A stretch of 64,000 nucleotides of DNA from Bacteroidota bacterium (GTDB lineage: Bacteria; Bacteroidota; Ignavibacteria; OLB7): the NCBI GenBank assembly GCA_018266795.1, contig JAFDZV010000035.1, positions 32,379 to 96,378 of the forward strand. The letters run 5' to 3'. A program made the position numbers and the translations under genes. Below are positions 54,004 to 62,986 of the stretch, piece after piece; the first letter of the stretch is position 1; each line of letters starts with the position of its first letter. The notes under the pieces are model-generated. The model was not told where the DNA came from and ran no database searches. It was given only the letters and a program-made list of their open reading frames with translations.

Positions 54004-55017
54004 TCACTTCATCACCCGATCCCGCTCGTCCAGCTTCTCCTCCTTCACCAGCACGCCGTCGAACTGCCGGTAGGTGAGCCGCATGCCGGCCACGCCGTCG
54101 CTTCGCCGTCCCTTCGGTTTCCCCTTGAGATCGAACGAGTGCCATTCGATCATGCGGCCGCTGGTGTCGTACGCATAGGTGATGGAGGCGATGCCGCTGC
54201 TGTCGCTCATGCTCCCTCCATCGTGGGAGAGGAAGGAGACCTTCACGGGAAGTCCGCATTCGTTCAGGTCGTACGTTCGCACGTACTCACCTCCGGGAAA
54301 CGGAATGGGCCTCCGATCGATGTTGCTGATCTCCTCGCGCACCAGGTTGCCATGCGAATCGGTCTTGAAGCGGCGGAAGTAGACGGCGTTGCCGATCTCC
54401 GCAAACGGGCGGAGCGGCAGGTTGTCGCCGAAGTGCGCCTTGCCGGAACTGTAGTACCACTCCTGTGCATAGACGCCCGGCTCCAGTGTGCGGTAGAGCA
54501 CGCGATGCACGCCGGAGGAATCGTTCGCCGGCTTTCCCATGTGGTCCAGAATCTTCCGTTGAAGAAGCTGCCCGTCCGGACGGCGGTAGACCTCCTCGGA
54601 GAACGCCCAGTCCGCCTGCACCGCCATGCCGGTGCCGTCGAAGTAGGTGCGGCGCTCCACGATGACGTTGAGCGAGTCGTAGCGTGTGTAGGAGATGCGC
54701 ATCGTTGCCCAGTCCGATCTGGTGTCCGTGTTGCCGAAGCGGAACCGCGTAAGCTGCACGGGGCGGCCGAGCGAGTCGCGCCGGACGCCGATCACGAACG
54801 GCTCCGAAGCCGGTGCCGCGGCAGGATCGCAGAACACCAGATGCTCCAGTGCGTCCACACGAAGCAGACGACTGAATTCCGTGTAGTCGTTCAGGCTCTG
54901 GCTGCGGAGTGCCGCAGGCGCAAGCGCTGCGAGTGTTGCGAGAAGAAGATGGGGGTTGATGCCGATGCGGCGGCGCGCTGTTCCGGCGCCGGGGACTGCA
55001 ACTGTGCTGAGCTTCAT
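54004..55017 (-). CDS. Exported protein of unknown function with repetitive beta segments
   Basis: 337 residues. The N-terminus has a long signal peptide (cleavage around ALRS, residue 40). The rest consists of short strand-turn units resembling YD/RHS-type repeats, for example YDSLNVIVERRTYFDGTGMAV, YRRPDGQLLQRKILDHMGKPAND and TYAYDTSGRMIEWHSFDLKGKP. The function is unknown; the pattern suggests a secreted or surface beta-structure. ATG 55017 is the last plausible start before the signal sequence. Longer in-frame starts upstream add an Arg/His-rich leader. Confidence 0.7.
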   Translation of the reverse strand: MKLSTVAVPGAGTARRRIGINPHLLLATLAALAPAALRSQSLNDYTEFSRLLRVDALEHLVFCDPAAAPASEPFVIGVRRDSLGRPVQLTRFRFGNTDTRSDWATMRISYTRYDSLNVIVERRTYFDGTGMAVQADWAFSEEVYRRPDGQLLQRKILDHMGKPANDSSGVHRVLYRTLEPGVYAQEWYYSSGKAHFGDNLPLRPFAEIGNAVYFRRFKTDSHGNLVREEISNIDRRPIPFPGGEYVRTYDLNECGLPVKVSFLSHDGGSMSDSSGIASITYAYDTSGRMIEWHSFDLKGKPKGRRSDGVAGMRLTYRQFDGVLVKEEKLDERDRVMK

Positions 55018-55209
55018 CGTTCCGAGAAATGTTGTTCGTGCCGAAGATCTTCCAGACACGGACCGGATGAAAAAGTTAAGCAATGAAACGTGGTTCCCGG
55101 CATCGCCTGGACGATTATTCTGTAGCTTTGCTCGCAGTTGAACGCGAACGGACCGATGGAACGCACGCTGGAGGATCGGCGCATTCCGGGGTAGTTGCGT
55201 GTGCGATGA

Positions 55210-55857
55210 ATGGATCGATTCAATGCGGCGATGAAGCCCGAACTCAACTTCCCGAACGTCATCACGGCGGCGCGCATATTGCTGACGCCGCTCTTCGTCT
55301 GGCTGGTGCTCAGCCAGGATGGCGTGCGCGTTCAGGTGGCCGCGCTGATATTCCTTCTCGCCGCGATCAGCGACTGGTACGACGGCTGGTACGCCCGGCG
55401 CTACAACGCCATGAGCGCCTTCGGCCGCTTCTTCGATCCGCTTGCGGACAAGGTTCTGATCGGCGCCGCCTTCTTCGTGTTCGTGACGCTCGGGCCGTTC
55501 GATCTCTGGATGGTGCTGGTGATCGTCGGGCGTGACCTCGTGGTAACGGTGCTGCGGGTGATCGCCGATCTGAAGCATCAGCCGGTGGTGACGAGCCGTC
55601 TTGCAAAGTGGAAGACCGCACTGCAGCTGATCTTTCTCTGGTACGTGGTGCTCGTCTTCACTCTGAAAAATGTCATCTGGATTCGCGAGGCGATCACCGT
55701 TGCCCGTCTGGATGCCCTCCTATCGCCGGCCATCGTGATGCCGGCGATGCTGTTGCTGACGCTGCTCTCCCTTGTCACGGCGGGTCAGTATCTCTACGAA
55801 AACCGTCACATACTTCGCGTGCTAACGAATGGCAGTTTCGCCCGCACAACTCTCTAA
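55210..55857 (+). CDS. pgsA: CDP-diacylglycerol-glycerol-3-phosphate 3-phosphatidyltransferase
   Basis: A 215-residue membrane enzyme making phosphatidylglycerophosphate. The CDP-alcohol phosphotransferase signature is complete: SDWYDGWYAR, then, eight residues later, FGRFFDPLADK (D-x2-DG-x2-AR-x8-G-x3-D-x3-D). LNFPNVITAARILLTPLFV starts the first helix. Its product is the substrate of PgpA, whose gene overlaps the end by 29 bp. Confidence 0.93.
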   Translation: MDRFNAAMKPELNFPNVITAARILLTPLFVWLVLSQDGVRVQVAALIFLLAAISDWYDGWYARRYNAMSAFGRFFDPLADKVLIGAAFFVFVTLGPFDLWMVLVIVGRDLVVTVLRVIADLKHQPVVTSRLAKWKTALQLIFLWYVVLVFTLKNVIWIREAITVARLDALLSPAIVMPAMLLLTLLSLVTAGQYLYENRHILRVLTNGSFARTTL

Positions 55858-56335
55858 GCTGGGCGTACCGGTCTGGAAGCAGATCATTGCGGGAGGTCTC
55901 TACACCGGCCTCGCGCCGATCGCCTCCGGTACCGTTGCCAGCGCCGTTGCCGTGCTCGTCTACTTCACGCCGTGGGGCGCCAACTATCTCTTCCTTCTCG
56001 GCCTCTCGCTGGCGGCCTTCATCGTCGGCATTCCGCTGGCCCGCGACGTGGAGCGCGCTCTTGGCCACGACCCCAGCTTCGTCACGATCGATGAGTTCGC
56101 CGGGCAGTGGCTTGCGCTTGCCTCGCCATGGGTGCTTCACGATCCCATCTGGGCAGTCCTCACGTTCTTTGTCTTCCGCGTCTTCGATATCGCGAAGCTC
56201 TGGCCCTCCAGTTATTTCGACCAACGTCCGGGCGGCCTGGGCGTGATGGCGGACGACATGTTCGCCGGACTCTACGCCAACATCGTCTGCCATCTTCTGA
56301 TCTTCGGCTATCAGATCGTGCGGCAGTTCGTATGA
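55829..56335 (+). CDS. pgpA: Phosphatidylglycerophosphatase A
   Basis: A 168-residue membrane phosphatase that dephosphorylates phosphatidylglycerophosphate to phosphatidylglycerol. Family motifs: GLYTGLAPIASGTVASAVAV, SFVTIDEFAGQW (Asp/Glu of the active site), FFVFRVFDIAKLWP and GGLGVMADDMFAGLYAN. The 29-bp overlap with pgsA means the two consecutive enzymes are co-translated. Confidence 0.95.
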   Translation: MAVSPAQLSKLGVPVWKQIIAGGLYTGLAPIASGTVASAVAVLVYFTPWGANYLFLLGLSLAAFIVGIPLARDVERALGHDPSFVTIDEFAGQWLALASPWVLHDPIWAVLTFFVFRVFDIAKLWPSSYFDQRPGGLGVMADDMFAGLYANIVCHLLIFGYQIVRQFV

Positions 56336-56340
56336 AGGGG

Positions 56341-56477
56341 CGGTAGTCGGTAGTTAGTTGTCACTGGTCAGGCGGTAGTCAGTGAACGTAGTGAGCAGTA
56401 CAGAACACCTTGCGTACAACTGACTACTAACCACGAACTACTGACAACTAACGACTGATGACCATTAACCAACTCTC
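56341..56477. repeat. Imperfect heptad repeats forming a long inverted structure
   Basis: Left half: variants of GTAGTC/GTTAGTTGTC. Right half: the complement type ACTACTAACC / GACAACTAAC. The two could pair into a long imperfect hairpin just before mqnD. Related heptameric tracts occur at 63845-64000 and, briefly, at 21157-21172. Confidence 0.55.
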
Positions 56478-57326
56478 ATGCTCTCACTCCGCCTTGCATA
56501 CAGTCCCGATGCCGACGACGCGTTCATGTTCCGTGCGGCGATCGAGGGATTGATCGACACCGAGGGGCTCCGGTTCCAGCCGGTGACCGCGGATACACAG
56601 AACCTGAACGACATGGCCGATCGCGGCGACGTGGATATCTCCGCCGTCTCGGTTGCGGCCTATCCGTTCCTCGCGGACCGCTTCCTCCTCTTCGCGCATG
56701 GCGGATCGGTGGGGCGGGGATATGGCCCGGTGATCGTTGCACGCGAGCCGTTTCCTGCGGACGAACTCCGGACGAAGACGATTGCCACGCCGGGGGCCAG
56801 AACAACTGCCCATCTGATCACCCGTCTGATTGCGCCGGAGGCGCGCTTCACCGTTGTGCCGATCACACCGTACGAGGCGATCTTCAACGCCGTCGGCTCC
56901 GGCAGCGTGGATGCCGGCATCATCATCCACGAGGGCCGGCTCACCTATCAGCGGCACGGCCTGCAGCGGATCGTGGATCTGGGAGAATGGTGGGGCCGGC
57001 AGACGGGGCTTCCGCTTCCGCTGGGAGCGAACGTGATCCGGCGCTCGCTGGGCGAGGAGGTGGTGAAGCGCGCAAGCCGTGTGATGCAGCGCTCCATCCG
57101 CTGGGCGCTGGACCATCGCGACGAGATGATTCGCTTTCTGATCTCCCACATCCATCGTCCCGATGAGGTGGCCACTCCGGAGTTGCTCGATCGCTACCTT
57201 GCGATGTATGCAAACGAGGAGACGCATGCCTACTCCGAGGATTCGATGCGTGCCATACAGACCGTGCTGGACAGGGCGCTGGAGATCGGTGCCATCGAGC
57301 GCCGCGTGATCGCGGAGTTCGCCTGA
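56478..57326 (+). CDS. mqnD: 1,4-dihydroxy-6-naphthoate synthase (MqnD)
   Basis: A 282-residue periplasmic-binding-protein-like enzyme of the futalosine menaquinone pathway; it acts on cyclic dehypoxanthine futalosine. LRLAYSPDADDAFMFRAAIEG at the N-terminus is the MqnD form of the SP-D-D-F motif, followed by DISAVSVAAYPFLADRFLLF and LGANVIRRSLG. MqnA is the closest relative; the N-terminal SPDADD and length favour MqnD. mqnB follows at once (84-bp gap). Confidence 0.93.
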   Translation: MLSLRLAYSPDADDAFMFRAAIEGLIDTEGLRFQPVTADTQNLNDMADRGDVDISAVSVAAYPFLADRFLLFAHGGSVGRGYGPVIVAREPFPADELRTKTIATPGARTTAHLITRLIAPEARFTVVPITPYEAIFNAVGSGSVDAGIIIHEGRLTYQRHGLQRIVDLGEWWGRQTGLPLPLGANVIRRSLGEEVVKRASRVMQRSIRWALDHRDEMIRFLISHIHRPDEVATPELLDRYLAMYANEETHAYSEDSMRAIQTVLDRALEIGAIERRVIAEFA

Positions 57327-57410
57327 CAGGCGTACCCGAGCGGCGCGCGCGATCTGGGGCCGGGCCCGCTGGCACGAGCTCGTCCCGAACGTTTCATTGC
57401 AATCTCGCAG

Positions 57411-58025
57411 GTGATACTTCCCTTGCTTCTCTTCTCCTCCGATATCGAACGCGACGCCGGCTTCCCATCCGGCCTGCCCGATTCCATCGCAACCGGGATC
57501 ACCGGCGTGGGGCTTGTTGAATCGGCGATCGGCGCCACGCGGCTGATCGATCGCCACGCGCCGGCCCATCTCGTGTTCGTGGGGACGTGCGGCGCGCATG
57601 CGGGGAGCGGCATCGGCGTTGGCGACATCGTGATCGCAACAACCATCGTGCTCGGCTCCGGAGACGTGGCTCGCGGCGCGATGCGTCTTCCAACGCTCCT
57701 CCGCTCGCGGCTGGCAACGGACCCCGCGCTGAACGCGCGCCTTGCCGGCGGTGCCGGCGACCAGGTGCCGCGCAATGCGTCCGTTTCCTGTACGCTCGGC
57801 ATCACGGAGACGGAGGAGCTTGCACGCGAGCTGAGCGTGGAGGCTGCAACGGAGAACATGGAGGCGTTCGCCGTTGCGCGAGCCGCCGAACACGCATCCA
57901 TTCCCGTTGCGGTGCTCCTCGGGGTGACGAACATCGTCGGTCCGGGCGGCGGTGCCGGGTGGGCTGCGAACTATCGCGAGATGATGCAGGCGGTAACCGG
58001 CATTGCCATGCGTGCGCTTTCATGA
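57411..58025 (+). CDS. mqnB: Futalosine hydrolase (MqnB)
   Basis: A 204-residue nucleoside-phosphorylase-fold hydrolase that removes hypoxanthine from futalosine. Motifs: VFVGTCGAHAGSGIGVGDIV, ATENMEAFAVARAAEHASIP (the Met-Glu substrate site) and LLGVTNIVGPGG. It begins with GTG at 57411 (CAGGTGATA). Adjacent to mqnD, as in many futalosine clusters. Its stop overlaps the ATG of the next gene (ATGA). Confidence 0.92.
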   Translation: MILPLLLFSSDIERDAGFPSGLPDSIATGITGVGLVESAIGATRLIDRHAPAHLVFVGTCGAHAGSGIGVGDIVIATTIVLGSGDVARGAMRLPTLLRSRLATDPALNARLAGGAGDQVPRNASVSCTLGITETEELARELSVEAATENMEAFAVARAAEHASIPVAVLLGVTNIVGPGGGAGWAANYREMMQAVTGIAMRALS

Positions 58026-59371
58026 GCGGCGAACGTTTCGATATCGACCACGGCGAGGACGCGGACTACTTCAACCTCGGGTTCGATGTGGTGGACAGTC
58101 TTGCCCGCAGTGCGCGGAACAGGCTGGCGTTTCTCCGGCTTGGCGCCGATGGGGAGCGGGACGCGCTTACCTACTGGGAGCTGAGCGCCGGATCGAATCG
58201 CGTTGCGAACGTGCTCCGGGGCCTCGGCATCCGGGCGCGCGATGTGGTGCTGCTCCTGATGCCGCGAACATCCGCATGGTGCGCCGCCGCGCTCGGGGCA
58301 GTCAAGCGGGGAGCGGTGATCGCCGTCGCGGATCCGGATGCATCCGGTGCGGAACTGCAAAGCCTCTGCGCCGCCGTTCGTCCGCGCGCGATCGTTGCCG
58401 ACGCAGCGCGTGCAGCAGCGGTTGAAGAGGTGCGCGATGCCCTGGGGGCTGTCGGGATCTGGATGGTATCCGGGGGGGCGCGCGACGGTTGGACCGATCT
58501 GGACGCAGCCTGCGCCGCATCCTCCGGCACGCTGCTTCACATGGGCTTCGACGAGATGACGCGTCCGGCCGATCCGATGCTCTACGTTCCGTTCGGCACT
58601 GCGGCGGGCGAGGCCCGCATCGCACTCCACCCGCACGCGCAGATGCGTGCCCAGCGGGGGATCGCCCGGGGCTGGTTCGGCATCGAGGGAAACGACATCC
58701 ACTGGACGCTCGTCCCCGGGCCGTGGACATCGCTGGCGTGGCCGCAACTGTTCGCGGAGTGGATGGCGGGCGCAACAGCCGTGGTGCACGATGCCGCCGC
58801 TGCCGTTGATCCGCGCGATGTGCTGCACGTGATCGCGACGCTCGGTGTCACCTCCTTCTGCACGACCCCCGATCTCTACCGCGCAATCGTTTCCTGCGAC
58901 ATGAAGGCGTACGATCTCGGCACGCTCCGCTCTGCAACATGCGCCGGCGCACTGGATGCGGCGACGATCGAGGCGTGGAAGGATGGCACCGAGGGGCTGG
59001 AGCCGCGCTCCGGCCTGGGGCGCGCGGACACCGGCCTGCTTGCCTGCATCGCGTCCGGCGCAGGCGCGCGGGCAGACTGCTACGGTACCGGCGGCGATGC
59101 GCTTGCCGTGACCGACGAACGTGGAACACCGCTCGGGCATGGAGTGCAGGGGAGGCTGGCGGTTCGTGTCTTCCCGGCTCAGCCGCCGGGCGTTGCGCTG
59201 CGCTACGCCGATCCTGCGCACGATGCCGCCGCGTTTGTCGGCGACTGGTTCGTGACGGACGAGCGCGTGGTGATCGCGGACGACGGCACGATCGGTCCTG
59301 CCATGCCCGTGCAGGGGGCCGCCGCACATCTCGTCTACACGATCGCGCCACCCCGCCGCGCCGGCGGGTAA
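58022..59371 (+). CDS. Degenerate, C-terminally short adenylate-forming (ANL) enzyme-like protein
   Basis: 449 residues resembling the N-terminal domain of acyl-CoA synthetases: NLGFDVVDSLARSARNRLAFL, LTYWELSAGSNRVANVLRGLGIRARDVVLLLMPRT and LGAVKRGAVIAVADP. The ATP/AMP motifs are decayed. The usual Thr/Ser/Gly-rich P-loop (YTSGTTGxPK) is VPFGTAAGEARIALHP, the GxTE motif is GRADTGL, and the C-terminal Lys-bearing domain is missing after VIADDG. Whether it is a catalytically dead partner or an altered enzyme is unknown. It is translationally coupled to mqnB. Confidence 0.75.
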   Translation: MSGERFDIDHGEDADYFNLGFDVVDSLARSARNRLAFLRLGADGERDALTYWELSAGSNRVANVLRGLGIRARDVVLLLMPRTSAWCAAALGAVKRGAVIAVADPDASGAELQSLCAAVRPRAIVADAARAAAVEEVRDALGAVGIWMVSGGARDGWTDLDAACAASSGTLLHMGFDEMTRPADPMLYVPFGTAAGEARIALHPHAQMRAQRGIARGWFGIEGNDIHWTLVPGPWTSLAWPQLFAEWMAGATAVVHDAAAAVDPRDVLHVIATLGVTSFCTTPDLYRAIVSCDMKAYDLGTLRSATCAGALDAATIEAWKDGTEGLEPRSGLGRADTGLLACIASGAGARADCYGTGGDALAVTDERGTPLGHGVQGRLAVRVFPAQPPGVALRYADPAHDAAAFVGDWFVTDERVVIADDGTIGPAMPVQGAAAHLVYTIAPPRRAGG

Positions 59372-60137
59372 ACCGGGGCATCACTCGGCGTTCGCCTGCT
59401 GATGGAAATGCCGGCCATTCTGTCTGTAGCCGCCGCGTCCACCTTTCTTCGTTGTCAACAAGCTCCGCCAGGAGCGGCCTGTCTGTCTCCGCAAGCACAG
59501 GCCGCTCCCTGCAGGGAGCTTGCAATCTCCGAGATCGTATCGACTACAGATAGGACTCGCTGTACGCGCGCATTGCTGCGCACCACGTTGGCGCAGGCAT
59601 GGTACCATGCGCCGATTGTTGACCCCGCCTTCACATCGCATCGCCGCATAGAGTACCTCCGATCGGCATCGAACGCGGGCCATCCTGTCTGTAGCCGCCG
59701 CGTCCACCTTTCTTCGTTGTCAACAAACTCCGCCAGGAGCGGCCTGTCTGTCTCCGCAAGCACAGGCCGCTCCCTGCAGGGAGCTTGCAATCTCCGAGAT
59801 CGTATCGACTACAGATAGGACTCGCTGTACGCACGCATTGCTGCGCATCACGTTGGCGCAGGCATGGTACCATGCGCCGATTGTTGACCCCGCCTTCACA
59901 TCGCATCGCCGCATGTGTCACCTCCGATCGGCATCGAACGCCCCTGCGGGGACATGCATGGCGATCGCCGGATGTCTGCAACCGGATGGCCATCATCTCC
60001 ATCCTCGATACACCTGAACACATCGCCGAACCGAAACGCCGGTGTAATTTCCACGCGACTCATCCGGTGCATGGCGCGAAGCCGGTGCCGGATGCAACGA
60101 CATTCCTTCAGCTTTCCATCCATCGGAATAATCCGAC
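59372..60137. other. Repeat-rich intergenic region
   Basis: No gene is supported. A 265-bp tandem duplication fills 59415-59940. The rest (59941-60137) precedes the radical SAM gene without a recognised signal. Confidence 0.6.
59415..59940. repeat. 265-bp tandem duplication, two copies
   Basis: 59415-59679 and 59680-59940 are near-identical, differing for example at GCATAGAGTACC versus GCATGTGTCACC. Each unit contains GGAGCGGCCTGT followed by ACAGGCCGCTCC (a 12-bp inverted repeat). The unit also matches, reversed, the sequence at about 24270-24380 between panC and panD, so it belongs to a dispersed family. Confidence 0.85.
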
Positions 60138-61481
60138 ATGAGCCAGATGCCGACCGAGACTACGAGTGCCGCAGTGATTGCGGAGCTGGAGCGGATGTTC
60201 GCGATGTTCCCCGATCTGCCGAAGGAGGCGATCATCAAGCAGGATATTCTCCGGCAGGGGCTTGCCTTCGCGGAGAGCGCGCTGCAGGTTGCTTCCGGGT
60301 ACAAGCCGAAGGATTATTTCATCTTCTCCTTCGACCTGGTCCCGCTGAAGGAGATGCAGGTGTACGAGGCCTATCGCTCGCCGGAGGAGATCCGGATGAC
60401 CGGCGGCCCCTACGATCTGCTTCCGACGATCGTCTCCGTTCGTGTGAATCCGGACTCGCCGTATCGCGTCGAGATACATGAGGGACACATCTCGCTCCTC
60501 TGTGAGGGAGCGCTCCTGGCACGCCTCGAATTTCCCCCCATCCCTGACTATTACAGCGCGCAGCTGACCAGCGGCAAGAAGATCTCCCAGATCGCTCCGG
60601 CAATCGAGTGGGGCTATCTGGTGTATCTGACCGTCTACCGTCTCTGCCAGTATTGGGGGAAGACGGAGGAGTGCCGCTTCTGCGACCTCAACGAGAACTA
60701 TCGGCAGCAGAAGGAGCAGGGGCGCGAGTACACTGCGGTGAAGAGCATCGAGGATATCGTGGAGGCGATGGCCTTCATCAACCAGCACGACACCGTCTCC
60801 AGAGCCTACACGGTAACCGGGGGATCGATCACCAGTTCGCTGCAGGGAATGAAGGAGGCGGAGTGGTACGCACGCTATGCGGATGCCATCGAGAGCCGTT
60901 TCGCAGGACGCTGGATTCCGAAGGCGGTGGTGCAGGCGTTTCCGAAGGAGGAGACGAAACTGCTCCGGGAGGCGGGCTACAGGATCTATCATCCCAACTT
61001 CGAGATCTGGGATCGCGAGCTCTTCTCCTGGATCTGTCCGGGGAAGGAGCGGTATGTCGGGCGCGACGAGTGGATGAAGCGCATCGTGGATGCCGCCGAC
61101 GTCTTCGGCCCGGAGCGCGTGATTCCGAACTTCGTTGGCGGCGTGGAGATGGCGCGGCCGCACGGCTTCACCGAGATCGATCGCGCTATTGCGTCGACAA
61201 CCGAGGGGCTGGAGTTCTTCATGAGCAAGGGAATCATTCCCCGCTTCACGACTTGGTGCCCGGAGCCCACCTCCGATCTCGGCCGCCAGGAGGGGCCGCC
61301 GCTCGAATACTTCGTGAAGCTTCTGTATGCATGGCGTTCCACCTTCGAGAAGTACAACCTCTCCGCTCCGCCGGGCTACGGCCGTCCGGGTGTGGGGAGC
61401 GCGGAGTTTTCCGTGAGCGCATTCATGGACGTGATCCGTGTGGAGCGCCTCCCCAAAGGGAGGGAGATCGCGGAAGTCTGA
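60138..61481 (+). CDS. Radical SAM protein with unusual cysteine spacing
   Basis: 447 residues. The cluster-binding cysteines are Cys170, Cys179 and Cys182 in LCQYWGKTEECRFCDLNEN, a C-x8-C-x2-C spacing instead of the common C-x3-C-x2-C. The downstream TGGSITSSLQG fits the Gly-rich SAM site, and later strands (WIPKAVVQAFPKEE, VIPNFVGGVEMA) suit a TIM-barrel. The N-terminal 160 residues are not recognised. The reaction and substrate are unknown. It lies alone between the mqn genes and aroA. A role in cofactor or tRNA modification is conjecture. Confidence 0.85.
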   Translation: MSQMPTETTSAAVIAELERMFAMFPDLPKEAIIKQDILRQGLAFAESALQVASGYKPKDYFIFSFDLVPLKEMQVYEAYRSPEEIRMTGGPYDLLPTIVSVRVNPDSPYRVEIHEGHISLLCEGALLARLEFPPIPDYYSAQLTSGKKISQIAPAIEWGYLVYLTVYRLCQYWGKTEECRFCDLNENYRQQKEQGREYTAVKSIEDIVEAMAFINQHDTVSRAYTVTGGSITSSLQGMKEAEWYARYADAIESRFAGRWIPKAVVQAFPKEETKLLREAGYRIYHPNFEIWDRELFSWICPGKERYVGRDEWMKRIVDAADVFGPERVIPNFVGGVEMARPHGFTEIDRAIASTTEGLEFFMSKGIIPRFTTWCPEPTSDLGRQEGPPLEYFVKLLYAWRSTFEKYNLSAPPGYGRPGVGSAEFSVSAFMDVIRVERLPKGREIAEV

Positions 61482-61633
61482 GGCCCGCGGCGTCCCCGCC
61501 CGCCGTGACGAGATATAGTCCAATCCAGCATGCTGCTCCGGCACTGCGAATGCAGCGCATCGCGGTGATGCCCGCTCCTCTTCGCAGCCGGCTGCACGCA
61601 TCGGTACCTTCAACGACGTGCGTCACGATCACT

Positions 61634-62986
61634 ATGGACCAGATAATCCTGCGCTCAGCCGCCGGCCCGCTCAGCGGCTCCGTTACACCCCCGCCGGACA
61701 AGTCGATCTCGCATCGGGCGCTCTTCTTCGCCGCGTTGAATCGCGGGCGTACCGTGCTTCAGAACATCTCCATCGCAGCCGATCCGCTTGCAACGCGCAA
61801 TCTTCTCGAGTCGCTCGGCTACGGCTTCGTGCAGGAGGGGGGCGCGCTGGTAAAGGCGGCCGGCGCCGCGCACCAGTATGCCGCGCACCAGTACGCCGTG
61901 CACGGGGAGCTCTCGCTTCACTGCGGGAACTCCGGCACCACTGCCCGCCTTGCATGCGGCTTCCTGACCGGCGAGCGCGGGACGTTCGTATTGATCGGCG
62001 ACGACTCGCTTTCAATCCGTCCGATGGAACGTGTTGCCGCTCCGCTTCGTGAGATGGGGGGCGTGGTTGCCACCACCGACGGGCGCATGCCGGTTCGCGT
62101 GGACGCCTCGCATCCGGTCTCCGATCGCGTGATGCTGATGGAGGCCGCCTCCGCGCAGGTGCACGGCGCGCTCTTTCTCGCGGGGCTTCGTTCGAAGGGG
62201 GGCGTCTTGATCCGGCGCACGAAGCCGATGCGCGATCATACCATCCGTCTGGCCGGCGCCTTCGGCCTCGAGACTCCGTACACGGATGACAACGGCATGC
62301 CGATCGACGAGGTGGTTGCCGCAACGATCGATCGCGATGTGGAACTCCGGATACCGGGCGATCTCTCCTCCGCGGCGTTCTTCGTTGTCGCCGCTCTCAT
62401 CGTTCCCGATTCGGATATCACCATCACCGGAGTGGGCCTCAACCCCACGCGCATCGCCTTCCTCGAGGCTCTGCGCGAGATGGGAGCGAAGGTGCACTGG
62501 CACGCGACCGGCGACGATGCCGAGCCGGTTGGCGAGATCCACGTGCAGCACTCCGGCATGATGCGCGGTATCGATCTCGGCGAACGTGTTCATGTGGGAA
62601 CGGTGGCGCAGATGATGGATGAGCTTCCGCTCCTTGCGCTGGTTGGTTCGCAGGTAGCGGGCACAACCACCGTACGCGGCGCGGAGGAACTGCGCGTGAA
62701 GGAGTCGGATCGGATCGCGGCAACCGCGCGTCTGATGCGATCGCTCGGCGTGGTGGTCACGGAGCTTCCGGATGGCTTCGAGGTGACCGGGCCGCAGGAG
62801 GTTGTCGGAGGGGGAGCCATCGATCACGAGGGCGATCACCGTCTGGCGATGGTTGCCGCCGTTGCCGCGCTGATCGCCCGCGCGCCGGTTACCATTCCGG
62901 ATCCGGATGTGGCTGCCGTTTCCTATCCGGGTTTCTGGACCCAGCTGGAGGCGATCGCGCCGGGCGTGATCAAGGGAGCCGTGTGA
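61634..62986 (+). CDS. aroA: 3-phosphoshikimate 1-carboxyvinyltransferase (EPSP synthase)
   Basis: A 450-residue enzyme of the shikimate pathway. Motifs: PPDKSISHRALFFAALNRG (Lys and Arg of the active site), CGNSGTTARLACGFL, RTKPMRDHTIRL, EELRVKESDRIAATAR and DHEGDHRLAM. Residues 79-88 contain a duplicated pentapeptide AHQYA encoded by two 15-bp repeats (61868-61897), a small insertion not in the usual enzyme. Its stop overlaps the aroE ATG (TGATG). Confidence 0.97.
   Translation: MDQIILRSAAGPLSGSVTPPPDKSISHRALFFAALNRGRTVLQNISIAADPLATRNLLESLGYGFVQEGGALVKAAGAAHQYAAHQYAVHGELSLHCGNSGTTARLACGFLTGERGTFVLIGDDSLSIRPMERVAAPLREMGGVVATTDGRMPVRVDASHPVSDRVMLMEAASAQVHGALFLAGLRSKGGVLIRRTKPMRDHTIRLAGAFGLETPYTDDNGMPIDEVVAATIDRDVELRIPGDLSSAAFFVVAALIVPDSDITITGVGLNPTRIAFLEALREMGAKVHWHATGDDAEPVGEIHVQHSGMMRGIDLGERVHVGTVAQMMDELPLLALVGSQVAGTTTVRGAEELRVKESDRIAATARLMRSLGVVVTELPDGFEVTGPQEVVGGGAIDHEGDHRLAMVAAVAALIARAPVTIPDPDVAAVSYPGFWTQLEAIAPGVIKGAV

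Noticed and set aside
59402..60023. Short open frames in the 265-bp tandem repeats (for example KLPAGSGLC-type peptides)
   Set aside because: They arise from the repeat itself in several frames and recur at 24.3 kb; no evidence of translation.
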